From Thermoflexus hugenholtzii (lineage in GTDB: Bacteria; Chloroflexota; Anaerolineae; Thermoflexales; Thermoflexaceae), in assembly GCF_018771565.1 (NCBI RefSeq), contig NZ_CP076326.1:868001-932000 (forward strand): DNA of 64,000 nucleotides. Direction: 5' to 3'. The position numbers were made by a program, and so were the translations under genes. The notes beneath the pieces are model-generated. The model worked only from the letters and a program-made list of their open reading frames with translations, was not told where the DNA came from and did no database searches. Positions 47,595-55,568 of the stretch are shown in pieces; the first letter of the stretch is position 1; each line of letters starts with the position of its first letter.

Positions 47595-49091
47595 ATGCAG
47601 GTCCGGAATTACATCAACGGCAAATGGGTGGAGGCGCGCTCCGGGGAGTGGTATGTGGACCTCAACCCGGCCACGGAGGAGCCCGTGGCCGAGGTGGTGA
47701 AATCCGATGAGCGGGACGTGGCCGCTGCGGTGGAGGCCGCCGAGGCGGCTTTCGAGAAGTGGCGGAAGGTCTCGGCGCCCAAACGGGCGGAGATCCTGTA
47801 TCGGGCCGGGCAGCTGCTGGTGGAGCGCAAGGAGCAGCTGGCCCGCCTGCTCACCCAGGAGATGGGGAAGATCCTCCCCGAGGCCCGCGGAGATGTGCAG
47901 GAGGCCATCGACATGGCCTTCTACATCGGCGGGGAGGGCCGCCGGCTCCTGGGCTACACCGCCCCAGTGGAGCTGCCCAACAAGTTCGGGATGGCCATCC
48001 GCGACCCCATCGGGGTCGTCGCCTGCATCACCCCCTGGAACTTCCCCATCGCCATCCCCTCCTGGAAGATCTTCCCTGCCCTGGTCGCCGGCAACACCGT
48101 GATCTTCAAGCCTGCCACCGACACCCCGGCCACCGCCGCCGAGTTCGTGCGGATCTTCGAGGAGGCAGGGCTTCCGCCGGGCGTCCTCAACCTCGTCATC
48201 GGCCCTGGCCCCACGGTCGGCAACGCCCTGGTCGAGCATCCCACCGTGAAGGCCATCTCCTTCACCGGCTCCACGGAGGTGGGGCGCGATCTTTACGCCC
48301 GGGCCGCCCGGCACCTCAAGCGGGTCTCCCTGGAGATGGGCGGCAAGAACGCCATCATTGTGATGGAGGACGCCAACCTGGAGCTGGCCCTGGAGGCCAC
48401 CCTGTGGGCGGCCTTCGGGACCACCGGGCAGCGCTGCACGGCGTGCTCCCGGCTGATCCTCCACAAGCCCATCCAGGAGAGGTTCACGGAGATGCTGGTG
48501 GAGCGGGCGAAGCAGCTGCGACTGGGGAACGGCCTGGAGCCGACCACCGATGTGGGGCCGCTGATCAACGAGGCGGCGGTGCGGAAGGTCCACTCCTATG
48601 TGGAGATCGGGAAGGCGGAGGGGGCCCGGCTGCTGTGCGGCGGCAACCCGGTCAAGGTCAACGGCAAGGGTTTCTTCTACGAGCCCACGATCTTCGATCA
48701 GGTGCGGCCGGACATGCGGATCGCCCAGGAGGAGATCTTCGGCCCCGTGCTCTCCATCATCGAGGCGGAAAACCTGGAAGAGGCCATCCGTATCAACAAC
48801 TCGGTCAACTACGGCCTCTCCAGCAGCCTCTTCACTCAGGATGTCAACAAGGCTTTCCAGGCCATCCGGGATATCACCACAGGCATCGTTTACATCAACC
48901 ACGGAACCACAGGGGCGGAGATCCAGTTCCCCTTCGGCGGCACCCGCGGGACGGGCAACGGGCATCGGGAGGCCGGGCTGACGGCCATCGAGTTCTTCAC
49001 GGAGTGGAAGGCGGTTTACGTCGACTACAGCGGCCGGCTCCAGCGGGCCCAGATCGACACCACCGCCTTCGGGCAGGTGCCCATCCAGTGA
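47595..49091 (+). CDS. NAD(P)-dependent aldehyde dehydrogenase
   Basis: 498 residues from ATG 47595. The Rossmann and catalytic signatures are complete: [20 protein letters not shown] (about 139-158, catalytic Asn), [27 protein letters not shown] (Glu) and [17 protein letters not shown] (catalytic Cys). [20 protein letters not shown] closes the core. It resembles the succinate-semialdehyde/alpha-aminoadipic semialdehyde group; the exact substrate is not certain. It has a consensus promoter and stands alone. Confidence 0.9.
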   Translation: MQVRNYINGKWVEARSGEWYVDLNPATEEPVAEVVKSDERDVAAAVEAAEAAFEKWRKVSAPKRAEILYRAGQLLVERKEQLARLLTQEMGKILPEARGDVQEAIDMAFYIGGEGRRLLGYTAPVELPNKFGMAIRDPIGVVACITPWNFPIAIPSWKIFPALVAGNTVIFKPATDTPATAAEFVRIFEEAGLPPGVLNLVIGPGPTVGNALVEHPTVKAISFTGSTEVGRDLYARAARHLKRVSLEMGGKNAIIVMEDANLELALEATLWAAFGTTGQRCTACSRLILHKPIQERFTEMLVERAKQLRLGNGLEPTTDVGPLINEAAVRKVHSYVEIGKAEGARLLCGGNPVKVNGKGFFYEPTIFDQVRPDMRIAQEEIFGPVLSIIEAENLEEAIRINNSVNYGLSSSLFTQDVNKAFQAIRDITTGIVYINHGTTGAEIQFPFGGTRGTGNGHREAGLTAIEFFTEWKAVYVDYSGRLQRAQIDTTAFGQVPIQ

Positions 49092-49204
49092 CATCCATCC
49101 GGGCTCCCGTCTGGGCGCGGGGCGGGCCGGACGCCCGGCCCGCCCCGCTCTCCGATGCGGGAGCCCCCCGGTCTTGATGGTAAAGTTCGCACGGTTTAGC
49201 AAAA

Positions 49205-49222
49205 TTGTGCTAAGATTCACAT
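49205..49222 (+). promoter_or_regulatory. Putative Rex operator over the iscX-nuoB promoter
   Basis: TTGTGCTAAGATTCACAT matches TTGTGAA-N4-TTCACAA at 11 of 14 positions. The TAAGAT in its centre (49211-49216) is the best -10 candidate for the operon, so bound Rex would occlude RNA polymerase directly. Confidence 0.5.
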
Positions 49223-49433
49223 GGTGCGTTTCTATTGGGATGATGCGTATCCGATTGCGCAGGCGTTGCGGGCGGCCCATCCGGGCGTGGATCCCCTTTC
49301 GGTGGACTGGGACACGCTGCATCGGTGGGTGGTCGCCCTGCCGGGTTTCGCGGATGATCCGCGCCTGAAGGATCCGGTGCGGCTGGAGGAGATCCAGCGG
49401 GAATGGCTGGAGGAGGTGCTCGCCCATGGATGA
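49221..49433 (+). CDS. iscX: Fe-S assembly protein IscX
   Basis: A 70-residue acidic protein with the IscX pattern: [20 protein letters not shown] (about 5-24), [19 protein letters not shown] and [12 protein letters not shown]. IscX binds iron and IscS and tunes Fe-S cluster assembly. It overlaps nuoB by 8 nt and leads the operon for the Fe-S-containing complex I subunits. No Shine-Dalgarno sequence precedes the ATG; the mRNA may be leaderless, from ATG 49221 or GTG 49224. No iscS or iscU is nearby. Confidence 0.88.
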   Translation: MVRFYWDDAYPIAQALRAAHPGVDPLSVDWDTLHRWVVALPGFADDPRLKDPVRLEEIQREWLEEVLAHG

Positions 49434-50106
49434 GCTGCGTGATCTGAACACCATGCCGGTCCCCTCTGAGCTCCGCAACAACGTGTTCGTCACCACCATT
49501 GACCGATTCGTGAGCTACATCTACAACTGGGGGCGCAAGCGATCGGTCTGGCCGATGATGTTCGGCCTCGCCTGCTGCGCCATCGAGATGATCTGCGCTG
49601 CGGCCAGTCGCTTCGACATCGCCCGCTTCGGCTCCGAGCTGATGCGCCCCAGCCCCCGGCAGGCGGACCTCATGATCGTTTCCGGCACCGTGACCAAGAA
49701 GATGGTTCCCCAGATCGTTCGCCTCTACAACCAGATGCCGGAGCCCAAATACGTGATCTCCATGGGCGCCTGCGCCACGGGCGGCGGCCCCTTCAAAGAG
49801 GGCTACAACGTGGTCTCCGGCATTGACAAGTTCATCCCGGTGGACGTGTATGTGCCGGGTTGTCCGCCGCGGCCGGAGGCCCTGTTGCACGGGCTCCTCA
49901 AACTCTACGCCAAGATCGAGCGCCAGTCCGTGCGGGAGGTTCCCTGGTATCAGAAAGGGGAATCCGAAGCCATCCCGGTGCCGATCCTGGGGCCGGATCT
50001 CATCGACCCCCGACGTCTGCCGGAGATCCGCGCCCGGCTGGCCGAGCTGCGCGCGCAGCAGGGAGGATCCCCGGAGGCTTCCGCGGGATCCGAGAAGGGC
50101 GCGTGA
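49426..50106 (+). CDS. nuoB: NADH-quinone oxidoreductase subunit B
   Basis: NuoB carries cluster N2 next to the quinone. [20 protein letters not shown] (about 46-65) gives the tandem cysteines, [17 protein letters not shown] the third, and [20 protein letters not shown] the fourth. 226 residues; the C-terminal 60 are an extension typical of longer NuoB proteins. It is the first core subunit of the second nuo cluster and lies 73-80 nt before nuoCD. Confidence 0.96.
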   Translation: MDELRDLNTMPVPSELRNNVFVTTIDRFVSYIYNWGRKRSVWPMMFGLACCAIEMICAAASRFDIARFGSELMRPSPRQADLMIVSGTVTKKMVPQIVRLYNQMPEPKYVISMGACATGGGPFKEGYNVVSGIDKFIPVDVYVPGCPPRPEALLHGLLKLYAKIERQSVREVPWYQKGESEAIPVPILGPDLIDPRRLPEIRARLAELRAQQGGSPEASAGSEKGA

Positions 50107-50185
50107 TGAGCCTCGGGAAACGTTGCGCGTGCGCAATGTCCATGGGATCCCTTTCGCCTGATCATGCCCTCCAGGGGAGGTGGGG

Positions 50186-51964
50186 ATGAGTGCGCCGACG
50201 AAGACGAAGGCGGCTCCGCTGGCGGAGCTGAAAGGCGATCTGGCAACCCTGAAGGAGCGTTTCGGCGACGCCGTCCAGCCCGCGGAATACGAGGGCGTGG
50301 TGATCGCCAACGACGTTCTGGTGGAGGCAGCCCGCTTCATCCGGGATGAGCTGGGCTACAGGTATCTCTCCAGCGTGACCGCGGTCGACTATATCGAGCA
50401 GGGCTATTTCGAGGTGGTCTACCACGCCTACCGCCTCGAGGGCGGCGGCCCCCTGGTGTTCAAAGCCCGGACCCCCCGGGATGTGGCCGCCGTGCCCTCC
50501 CTGGTCTCAGTGTGGCCAGGAGCGGATTTCCAGGAGCGGGAGGCCTGGGATCTGATGGGAATCCGTTTCGTCGGCCACCCGAACCTGAAGCGGATCCTGC
50601 TGTGGGAGGGATTCCACGGACATCCCCTGCGCAAGGACTGGAAGGAGCCTTACTACGAGGAGGAGCACAAGCCCTTCAGCAGCCGATGGCCTTCCGGCCA
50701 TCACGTGCGGGCGGAGGATCGGGTCCTCTGGCGCGACAACGTCCAGTATCCGCTGGACTGGGATCCCGACCAGGTCGAGGACACCTCCGACGAGCTGCTC
50801 TACATCGGCATGGGGCAGTTCGCCCGGGCGGACACGGGGGAGGTGGTGGAGCCGAAGACCCTGCGCACGGAGCGGCTGGTGGTCAACATGGGTCCCCAGC
50901 ATCCCAGCACCCACGGGGTCTTCCGCATGGTGGTCACCCTGGACGGGGAGACCATCGTGCGCCTGGAGCCGGTCATGGGCTACCTCCACCGCAACCATGA
51001 GAAGATCGGCGAGCGCAATATGTATCTCCAGAACATGCCCTACACGGACCGGCTCGACTACATCTGTTCGATGAGCAACAACCTGGGATACGCCATCGCC
51101 GTGGAGAAGCTGCTGGGGATCAAGCCCCCGGAGCGGGCGGAGTATCTGCGGGTGATCATGGCGGAGTTCACCCGGATCGTCAACCACCTCTGGGCCATCG
51201 GCTTCCTTCTGAACGACCTGGGGGCTTTCTTCACCCCCGCCCTCTACGCCATTGAAGAGCGGGAGCTGATCCTGGACCTCTTCGAGGAGGCCTCGGGGTC
51301 CCGGATGATGTGCAACTATATGCGCTTCGGCGGCGTGGCCCATGATGTCTCCGACGACTGGATCGCCCGGGCCAGGGAGCTGGTCTATAACCGTCTCCCC
51401 CGGGCCATCGAGGAGCTGGACCGCTACCTCACGCATAACGAGCTGATCAAAGCCCGCTGCCAGGGGGTAGGGGTGCTCCCGCCGGACCTGGCGGTGGCCT
51501 ACAGCACGGCGGGGCCGGTGCTGCGCGCCTCGGGGATCCCTTACGACGTGCGCCGGGCGGAGCCTTACAGCATCTACGATCGCTTCGACTTCGATGTGGC
51601 GGTCCGCTATAACGGAGACGTTTACGATCGCTACCTGATCCGCATCGACGAGATGTGGCAGTCCCTGCGCATCCTCCGCCAGGCCCTGGATCAGATCCCC
51701 AAGGGGGAGATCCAGGCGGGCAAGAAGCAGTATATGATCCGCGTGCCCGCCGGGCAGGCCTACGGGCGGGTGGAGAACCCGAAGGGGGAGCTGGGCTTCT
51801 ACCTCGTCAGCGACGGCAGCCCCAACCCCTACCGCTATCACATCCGGGCGCCGTCCTTCATCAACCTCACCGCTCTGAACGAGATGTGCAAGGGCCACAA
51901 AGTGGCCGACGTGGTGGTCATCCTGGGCAGCATCGACATCGTGCTGGGAGAGGTCGACCGTTAG
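50186..51964 (+). CDS. nuoCD: NADH-quinone oxidoreductase subunit C/D fusion
   Basis: Residues about 1-185 are NuoC ([60 protein letters not shown]). Residues about 225-592 are NuoD ([20 protein letters not shown], then [16 protein letters not shown], and [20 protein letters not shown]). The fused form is known from enterobacteria and others. NuoD forms the quinone site with NuoB. ATG 50186 has GGGGAGG 5 nt upstream; an in-frame GTG at 50180 is less likely. The end, [12 protein letters not shown], is standard for NuoD. Confidence 0.95.
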   Translation: MSAPTKTKAAPLAELKGDLATLKERFGDAVQPAEYEGVVIANDVLVEAARFIRDELGYRYLSSVTAVDYIEQGYFEVVYHAYRLEGGGPLVFKARTPRDVAAVPSLVSVWPGADFQEREAWDLMGIRFVGHPNLKRILLWEGFHGHPLRKDWKEPYYEEEHKPFSSRWPSGHHVRAEDRVLWRDNVQYPLDWDPDQVEDTSDELLYIGMGQFARADTGEVVEPKTLRTERLVVNMGPQHPSTHGVFRMVVTLDGETIVRLEPVMGYLHRNHEKIGERNMYLQNMPYTDRLDYICSMSNNLGYAIAVEKLLGIKPPERAEYLRVIMAEFTRIVNHLWAIGFLLNDLGAFFTPALYAIEERELILDLFEEASGSRMMCNYMRFGGVAHDVSDDWIARARELVYNRLPRAIEELDRYLTHNELIKARCQGVGVLPPDLAVAYSTAGPVLRASGIPYDVRRAEPYSIYDRFDFDVAVRYNGDVYDRYLIRIDEMWQSLRILRQALDQIPKGEIQAGKKQYMIRVPAGQAYGRVENPKGELGFYLVSDGSPNPYRYHIRAPSFINLTALNEMCKGHKVADVVVILGSIDIVLGEVDR

Positions 51965-51988
51965 CCTGCAAGCGGGAGGCGACGCGCG

Positions 51989-52603
51989 ATGATCTACGGT
52001 CTCGGCATCCTCAAGGGCCTCGGCGTCACGCTGAAGCATTTCATCTACTCCTATCTCGAGGACGTCCGCTATCTCTTCGAGGGCGGGCGTTATCAGCCGC
52101 GCCATCTCCCGGCCCGCCAGGGCCCGCGGGCCCGTGGCGTGTTCACCGTTCAGTATCCGAAGGAAAAGCTGCCGCTGCCCGAGAACTTCCGCTACATCCC
52201 CTTCCTGGTCTACGACACCCAGGAGAACAAGATCAAGTGCACCTCCTGCGGGATCTGCGCCAAGGTTTGCCCGCCCCAGTGCATCTGGATCGTGCGGGGC
52301 ACGGACCCCCAGACCGGTCGCCCGAAGCCGGAGCCGGAGGCCTTCTACATCGACGCCACCATCTGCATGTCCTGCGGCTTCTGCGCCGAGTTTTGCCCCT
52401 TCGATGCGATCAAGATGGACCACGATTATGAGCTCTCCGCTTACGAGCGCTACGAATCGTTGCTCTTCGATCTGCCGCGCCTGCTGAAGCCCGACACCTA
52501 TCATGCCCGGATCCATCCCTCGGACTGGGCGCGGGAGATAGCGGAGAAGGAGGCGGAGAAAGCGAAGAAGGGGGAGAAGGCGGCAGCCCATGCCTCCTCC
52601 TGA
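51989..52603 (+). CDS. nuoI: NADH-quinone oxidoreductase subunit I
   Basis: NuoI carries two [4Fe-4S] clusters that pass electrons to NuoB. Both motifs are complete: CTSCGICAKVCPPQCIWI (about 81-98) and CMSCGFCAEFCPFDAIKMDH (about 123-142). The N-terminal amphipathic helix (ILKGLGVTLKHFIY) is typical. 204 residues with a Lys/Glu-rich tail of about 35. A nucleotidyltransferase gene starts 24 nt later. No nuoE, F or G follows. Confidence 0.95.
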   Translation: MIYGLGILKGLGVTLKHFIYSYLEDVRYLFEGGRYQPRHLPARQGPRARGVFTVQYPKEKLPLPENFRYIPFLVYDTQENKIKCTSCGICAKVCPPQCIWIVRGTDPQTGRPKPEPEAFYIDATICMSCGFCAEFCPFDAIKMDHDYELSAYERYESLLFDLPRLLKPDTYHARIHPSDWAREIAEKEAEKAKKGEKAAAHASS

Positions 52604-52627
52604 GCGCGATAACGGAAAGGATCCGCG

Positions 52628-53320
52628 GTGCGCACGCGAACGGAGGCCATCGAAACGGCGGCGGTGCTGGAAGAGGCAGTGGCCCGGCTGCGGCGGGCAG
52701 ACCCGGGGCTGCGGGCGGTGATCCTGTTTGGGTCGGCGGCCTGGGCCGAGGAGATGGCCCGCGATCTGGATCTGTTGATCCTCACAGAGGGACAGCCGGA
52801 GGAATCCATCCTTCACGATCTCCTAACCGATCTCCCGCTCCCGGTGGATCTGGTGATCCGACGGGTTGGGGAGCCCCTGGGCGGGCTGGCTCCGGCCATC
52901 CGCGCGGGCCGTCTGATCTGGGGGGACCCGCGGATCCTCGAGGAGGCGTTATCCGGCATGCCGGTCCCATCCCCGGAGGAGGTCTGGCAGACTCTGGCAG
53001 CCGCAGAGGATTATGCCCGCCTGGCCCAGGAGGCAACCTCTCCTCTGCGACGAGATCGCCACTATCGAACGGCTTTCAACACCCTCTTCGAGGCCGCCCG
53101 CCTGGCCGTGATGATCTACTTAGGCACCGACGAGGAGCGCTGGGGGCGTCTTTCGCGTGCGCTTCCCCCGGAGCTGGCGGAGCTGTTTCGCCGCCTGATC
53201 CATCACCTTCATATCCGATTCTGGTATGAAGGGGAATATCCGAAGGAGCAGGCCGCGGAGGCTTTCCGCTTGTGGAAGGAAGAAGTCCAGCGCTTCATCG
53301 AGCGTTTGCTCCCCCGGTGA
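52628..53320 (+). CDS. Single-chain nucleotidyltransferase-HEPN-like protein
   Basis: 230 residues. The N-terminal half holds a nucleotidyltransferase core (VILFGSAAWAEEMARDLDLL, about 35-54), with Gly-Ser and Asp-X-Asp. The C-terminal half (about 120-230) is helical and HEPN-like: TLAAAEDYARLAQEATS, HYRTAFNTLFEAARLAVMIY and FRRLIHHLHIRFWYEGEYPK. This looks like an MNT-HEPN pair in one chain. The start is GTG with GGAAAGG upstream. It sits between nuoI and mrp on the same strand. Confidence 0.7.
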   Translation: MRTRTEAIETAAVLEEAVARLRRADPGLRAVILFGSAAWAEEMARDLDLLILTEGQPEESILHDLLTDLPLPVDLVIRRVGEPLGGLAPAIRAGRLIWGDPRILEEALSGMPVPSPEEVWQTLAAAEDYARLAQEATSPLRRDRHYRTAFNTLFEAARLAVMIYLGTDEERWGRLSRALPPELAELFRRLIHHLHIRFWYEGEYPKEQAAEAFRLWKEEVQRFIERLLPR

Positions 53321-53367
53321 GAGGCCGGGGATCTCCACCGTCTACCGGTGGGAAACAGGAGGCATGG

Positions 53368-54441
53368 ATGGCGACGACGGAACAGGTGATGCAGGCGTTG
53401 CGCCGGGTGATCGACCCGGAGCTGGGGCGGGATATCGTCTCCCTGGGGATGGTGCGGGACGTTCGGGTGGAGGGCGATCGGGTCTCGCTCACGGTGGTGC
53501 TCACCACCCCGGCCTGTCCCCTGACGGAGCGCATTGAGGCGGAGGTACGCGCCGCCCTCCAGGCCCTTCCCGGGGTGCGGGAGGTGGACCTGCGGATGTC
53601 GGCACAGGTGCCGGCCCACGCCCGGCTGCAGGGGATCGAAGGCCTGGCCTTCAAGAACATCCTGGCGGTGGGCAGCGGCAAGGGCGGGGTGGGCAAGAGC
53701 ACGGTGGCGGTCAACCTGGCGGTGGCCCTGGCCGGGATGGGGGCGGTGGTCGGGCTGATGGACGCCGATGTGTATGGCCCCAACATCCCGGAGATGATGG
53801 GCGTGCGGCGCATCCCCGCCCCGCGGGACAACAAGATCATCCCCGCCGTAGCCTATGGGGTGCGGGTGATGTCCATGGGCTTCTTGCTCCCTCCGGATCA
53901 GCCGGTGATCTGGCGCGGCCCGATGCTCCACAGCGCGGTGCGGCAGTTTTTGACCGACGTGGACTGGGGGATGCTGGATTACCTGGTGGTGGATCTGCCG
54001 CCGGGGACCGGGGATGTGGCCATCTCTCTGGCCCAGCTGGTGCCCCTGACCGGAGCGGTGGTGGTGACCACGCCCCAGGCCGTCTCGCTGAGCGATGTGG
54101 GACGGGCGGTGGAGATGTTCCGGCGGCTGGAGGTGCCTGTGCTGGGGGTGGTGGAGAACATGAGCGGATTCGTCTGCCCCCACTGCGGCCGGGAGACCGC
54201 CATCTTCGGGGAGGACGGCGGCCGTCAACTGGCGGAGCGGATGGGGGTGCCTTTCCTGGGGCGCATCCCGCTGGACCCGCGGGTGCGGGAGGGCGGGGAT
54301 GCGGGGCGGCCCCTCGTGATCGCCCACCCCGACAGCCCAGCGGCCCAGGCCATGCGGGACATTGCCCGCCAGATCGCCGCCCGCATCAGCGTCCTCAACC
54401 TCAGCGAGCCGGCGCCCTCGGGCCCCTCCCCCGCGCGTTGA
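53368..54441 (+). CDS. mrp: Mrp/NBP35-type Fe-S cluster carrier ATPase
   Basis: 357 residues. A MIP18-like (DUF59) domain comes first (VIDPELGRDIVSLGMVRDV, TTPACPLTERIEAEV), then a deviant Walker A (GSGKGGVGKSTVAVNLA, about 105-121), DADVYGPNIPEMMG and the bridging CPHCG (about 271-275) whose two cysteines hold a cluster between subunits. The mitochondrial homologue Ind1/NUBPL is needed for complex I assembly, so its place after nuoB-CD-I is meaningful. ATG 53368 has ACAGGAGG 5 nt upstream. Confidence 0.93.
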   Translation: MATTEQVMQALRRVIDPELGRDIVSLGMVRDVRVEGDRVSLTVVLTTPACPLTERIEAEVRAALQALPGVREVDLRMSAQVPAHARLQGIEGLAFKNILAVGSGKGGVGKSTVAVNLAVALAGMGAVVGLMDADVYGPNIPEMMGVRRIPAPRDNKIIPAVAYGVRVMSMGFLLPPDQPVIWRGPMLHSAVRQFLTDVDWGMLDYLVVDLPPGTGDVAISLAQLVPLTGAVVVTTPQAVSLSDVGRAVEMFRRLEVPVLGVVENMSGFVCPHCGRETAIFGEDGGRQLAERMGVPFLGRIPLDPRVREGGDAGRPLVIAHPDSPAAQAMRDIARQIAARISVLNLSEPAPSGPSPAR

Positions 54442-54464
54442 GCGGATCCCGCTGGGGATGGCCC

Positions 54465-54500
54465 AACGGGGAGGCCTGCGCGGCCTCCCCGTTGTTTTTT
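54465..54500 (+). terminator. Intrinsic terminator of the iscX-nuo-mrp operon
   Basis: AACGGGGAGGCC pairs perfectly with GGCCTCCCCGTT across a 5-nt loop, followed by GTTTTTT. Confidence 0.9.
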
Positions 54501-54522
54501 CCGCGACCGCGCGTCGGGCTCT

Positions 54523-54894
54523 CTACCCCTGCAGCCAGGGCCCTTTGTTCTGGAGCACGGCGTAGGTGTTCAGGAGAGCAACGCCGGCCCAGAGCAGGAA
54601 CGCCAGACACGAAGCGGCCAGGCCCCCCAGGGTGGAGAGGGATCGAAGCGCGTCGCTTCCGGAGGCCCCGGAGATGATCATGAACAGCAGGGGACAGCAT
54701 CCGAACAGGACACTGAGGGCCAGGTTGTAGCCCATCCCCCAGAAGGCATGCCGTTTGGCCAGGGGATGGAGGTCCTGGACGAAGAAGGCCGCCAGCCCCA
54801 CGAACCAGATCCACCAGGGCAGGATGGCCAGCAGCTGATCCCGCTGGGAGAGGGGAGCCGGGGAGGGCGCGCCGGACATCGGTTCGGTGGACAT
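54523..54894 (-). CDS. Small polytopic membrane protein of unknown function
   Basis: 123 residues with a Ser/Pro-rich N-terminus, then three or four predicted helices: LLAILPWWIWFVGLAAFFVQ (about 21-40), MGYNLALSVLFGCCPLLFMI and LGGLAASCLAFLLWAGVALL. The charged QDLHPLAKRHAFWG segment between the first two helices resembles DUF4870-like proteins, but the match is weak. AAGGAGGAT lies upstream of ATG 54894. It is alone, convergent with mrp, and bordered by repeats. Confidence 0.65.
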   Translation of the reverse strand: MSTEPMSGAPSPAPLSQRDQLLAILPWWIWFVGLAAFFVQDLHPLAKRHAFWGMGYNLALSVLFGCCPLLFMIISGASGSDALRSLSTLGGLAASCLAFLLWAGVALLNTYAVLQNKGPWLQG

Positions 54895-54954
54895 GGGGAA
54901 TCCTCCTTCAGAGTGGAATCGACCGGCCCGAGGCGATGCGCTCCATTTCCATCG

Positions 54955-55037
54955 GGGGGTGTGTCCCAAAATCGTAGGACAACTGCTTGCAGTTGTCCTA
55001 CAAAGCGGCCAGCCCGACAAAATTGGGACACACCCCC
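54955..55037. repeat. 83-bp MITE/REP-like element, copy 1
   Basis: Ends are 15-bp perfect inverted repeats (GGGGGTGTGTCCCAA / TTGGGACACACCCCC). The centre is a perfect 13-bp stem, GTAGGACAACTGC-TT-GCAGTTGTCCTAC (54974-55001). A near-identical copy is at 61072-61151. No coding capacity. Confidence 0.85.
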
Positions 55038-55087
55038 ATCGGGGCGCATCACCCCGCTTGTTTTCCGAGATGATATCATGACGAAGG

Positions 55088-55134
55088 CGCCCCCTGCAAC
55101 GGAGAGGCGGGCCGTTGGGGGCGTTTCGGTTTTT
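55088..55134 (+). terminator. Terminator-like hairpin without an upstream plus-strand gene
   Basis: CGCCCCC pairs with GGGGGCG and AACGG with CCGTT, followed by TTTCGGTTTTT. An extended -10 (TGATATCAT, 55071-55079) lies just upstream, so a very short transcript is possible. Confidence 0.4.
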
Positions 55135-55138
55135 CCGC

Positions 55139-55170
55139 ATGCAGGGCAACTGCGAGCAGTTGCCCTGCAT
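55139..55170. repeat. 32-bp perfect palindrome related to the MITE core
   Basis: ATGCAGGGCAACTGC-GA-GCAGTTGCCCTGCAT forms a 15-bp stem. The CAACTGC/GCAGTTG core is shared with the elements at 54955 and 61072, which suggests one repeat family. Confidence 0.75.
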
Positions 55171-55254
55171 TATGAGGTTGCCCTTCGGATCCGTCTCCCC
55201 GCGCGTCCAAGGAGGCGGGAATGGGAGATCGGTCCCCGGATCACATGCGAGCGC

Positions 55255-55565
55255 TCCGTCGCTTGGCGTGCAAGCGCCTTTGAAGGCCGATTTCCAATCG
55301 GCGCGAAGGCTTCGGCCGGTGGGTCGGCTTGTGGGCCGAATGAATTCGGCCTCCCGGGGCCTTCGGCCAACGGTCGGCCTGTGCCGACCGGGGAGGTGTC
55401 TTTTGCGTCGGCGGAGGCCGACGCCTGGCGCGTAAGCGCCTCAGAAGGCCGATTTCCAATCGGCGTGAAAGCCTGCGCCGACCGGGAAAGCGTTCTTTGC
55501 GTCGGCGGAGGCCGACGCCTGGCGCGTAAGCGCCTGGGAAGGCCGATTTCAATCGGCGTGAAGGC
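55255..55565. repeat. Array of nested hairpin repeats
   Basis: A unit of about 65 nt occurs twice (55405-55470 and 55499-55562). Each holds three small palindromes: GCGTCGGCGGAGGCCGACGC, GGCGCGTAAGCGCC and GGCCGATTTCCAATCGGC (one base shorter in the last copy). A degenerate third unit lies at 55266-55308, and GGCCGAATGAATTCGGCC at 55334. The array ends 3 nt before the pncB stop codon. Units are not evenly spaced, so it is not a CRISPR array. Confidence 0.8.
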
Positions 55566-55568
55566 CGT

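Larger units (their letters stand above)
54895..55568. other. Gene-free stretch of hairpins and repeats
   Basis: No gene is seen in 674 nt. It holds one copy of an 83-bp inverted-repeat element (54955-55037), a promoter-like palindrome ATGATATCAT (55072-55081), a terminator-like hairpin (55088-55134), a 32-bp palindrome (55139-55170) and a nested repeat array (55255-55565). Confidence 0.7.

Noticed and set aside
49221-49433. Treating the 70-codon frame before nuoB as a chance ORF
   Set aside because: The residue pattern fits IscX along its full length, and the gene overlaps nuoB by 8 nt.
55255-55565. A CRISPR array
   Set aside because: Repeats are composite palindromes with unequal spacing, no unique spacers and no cas genes nearby.
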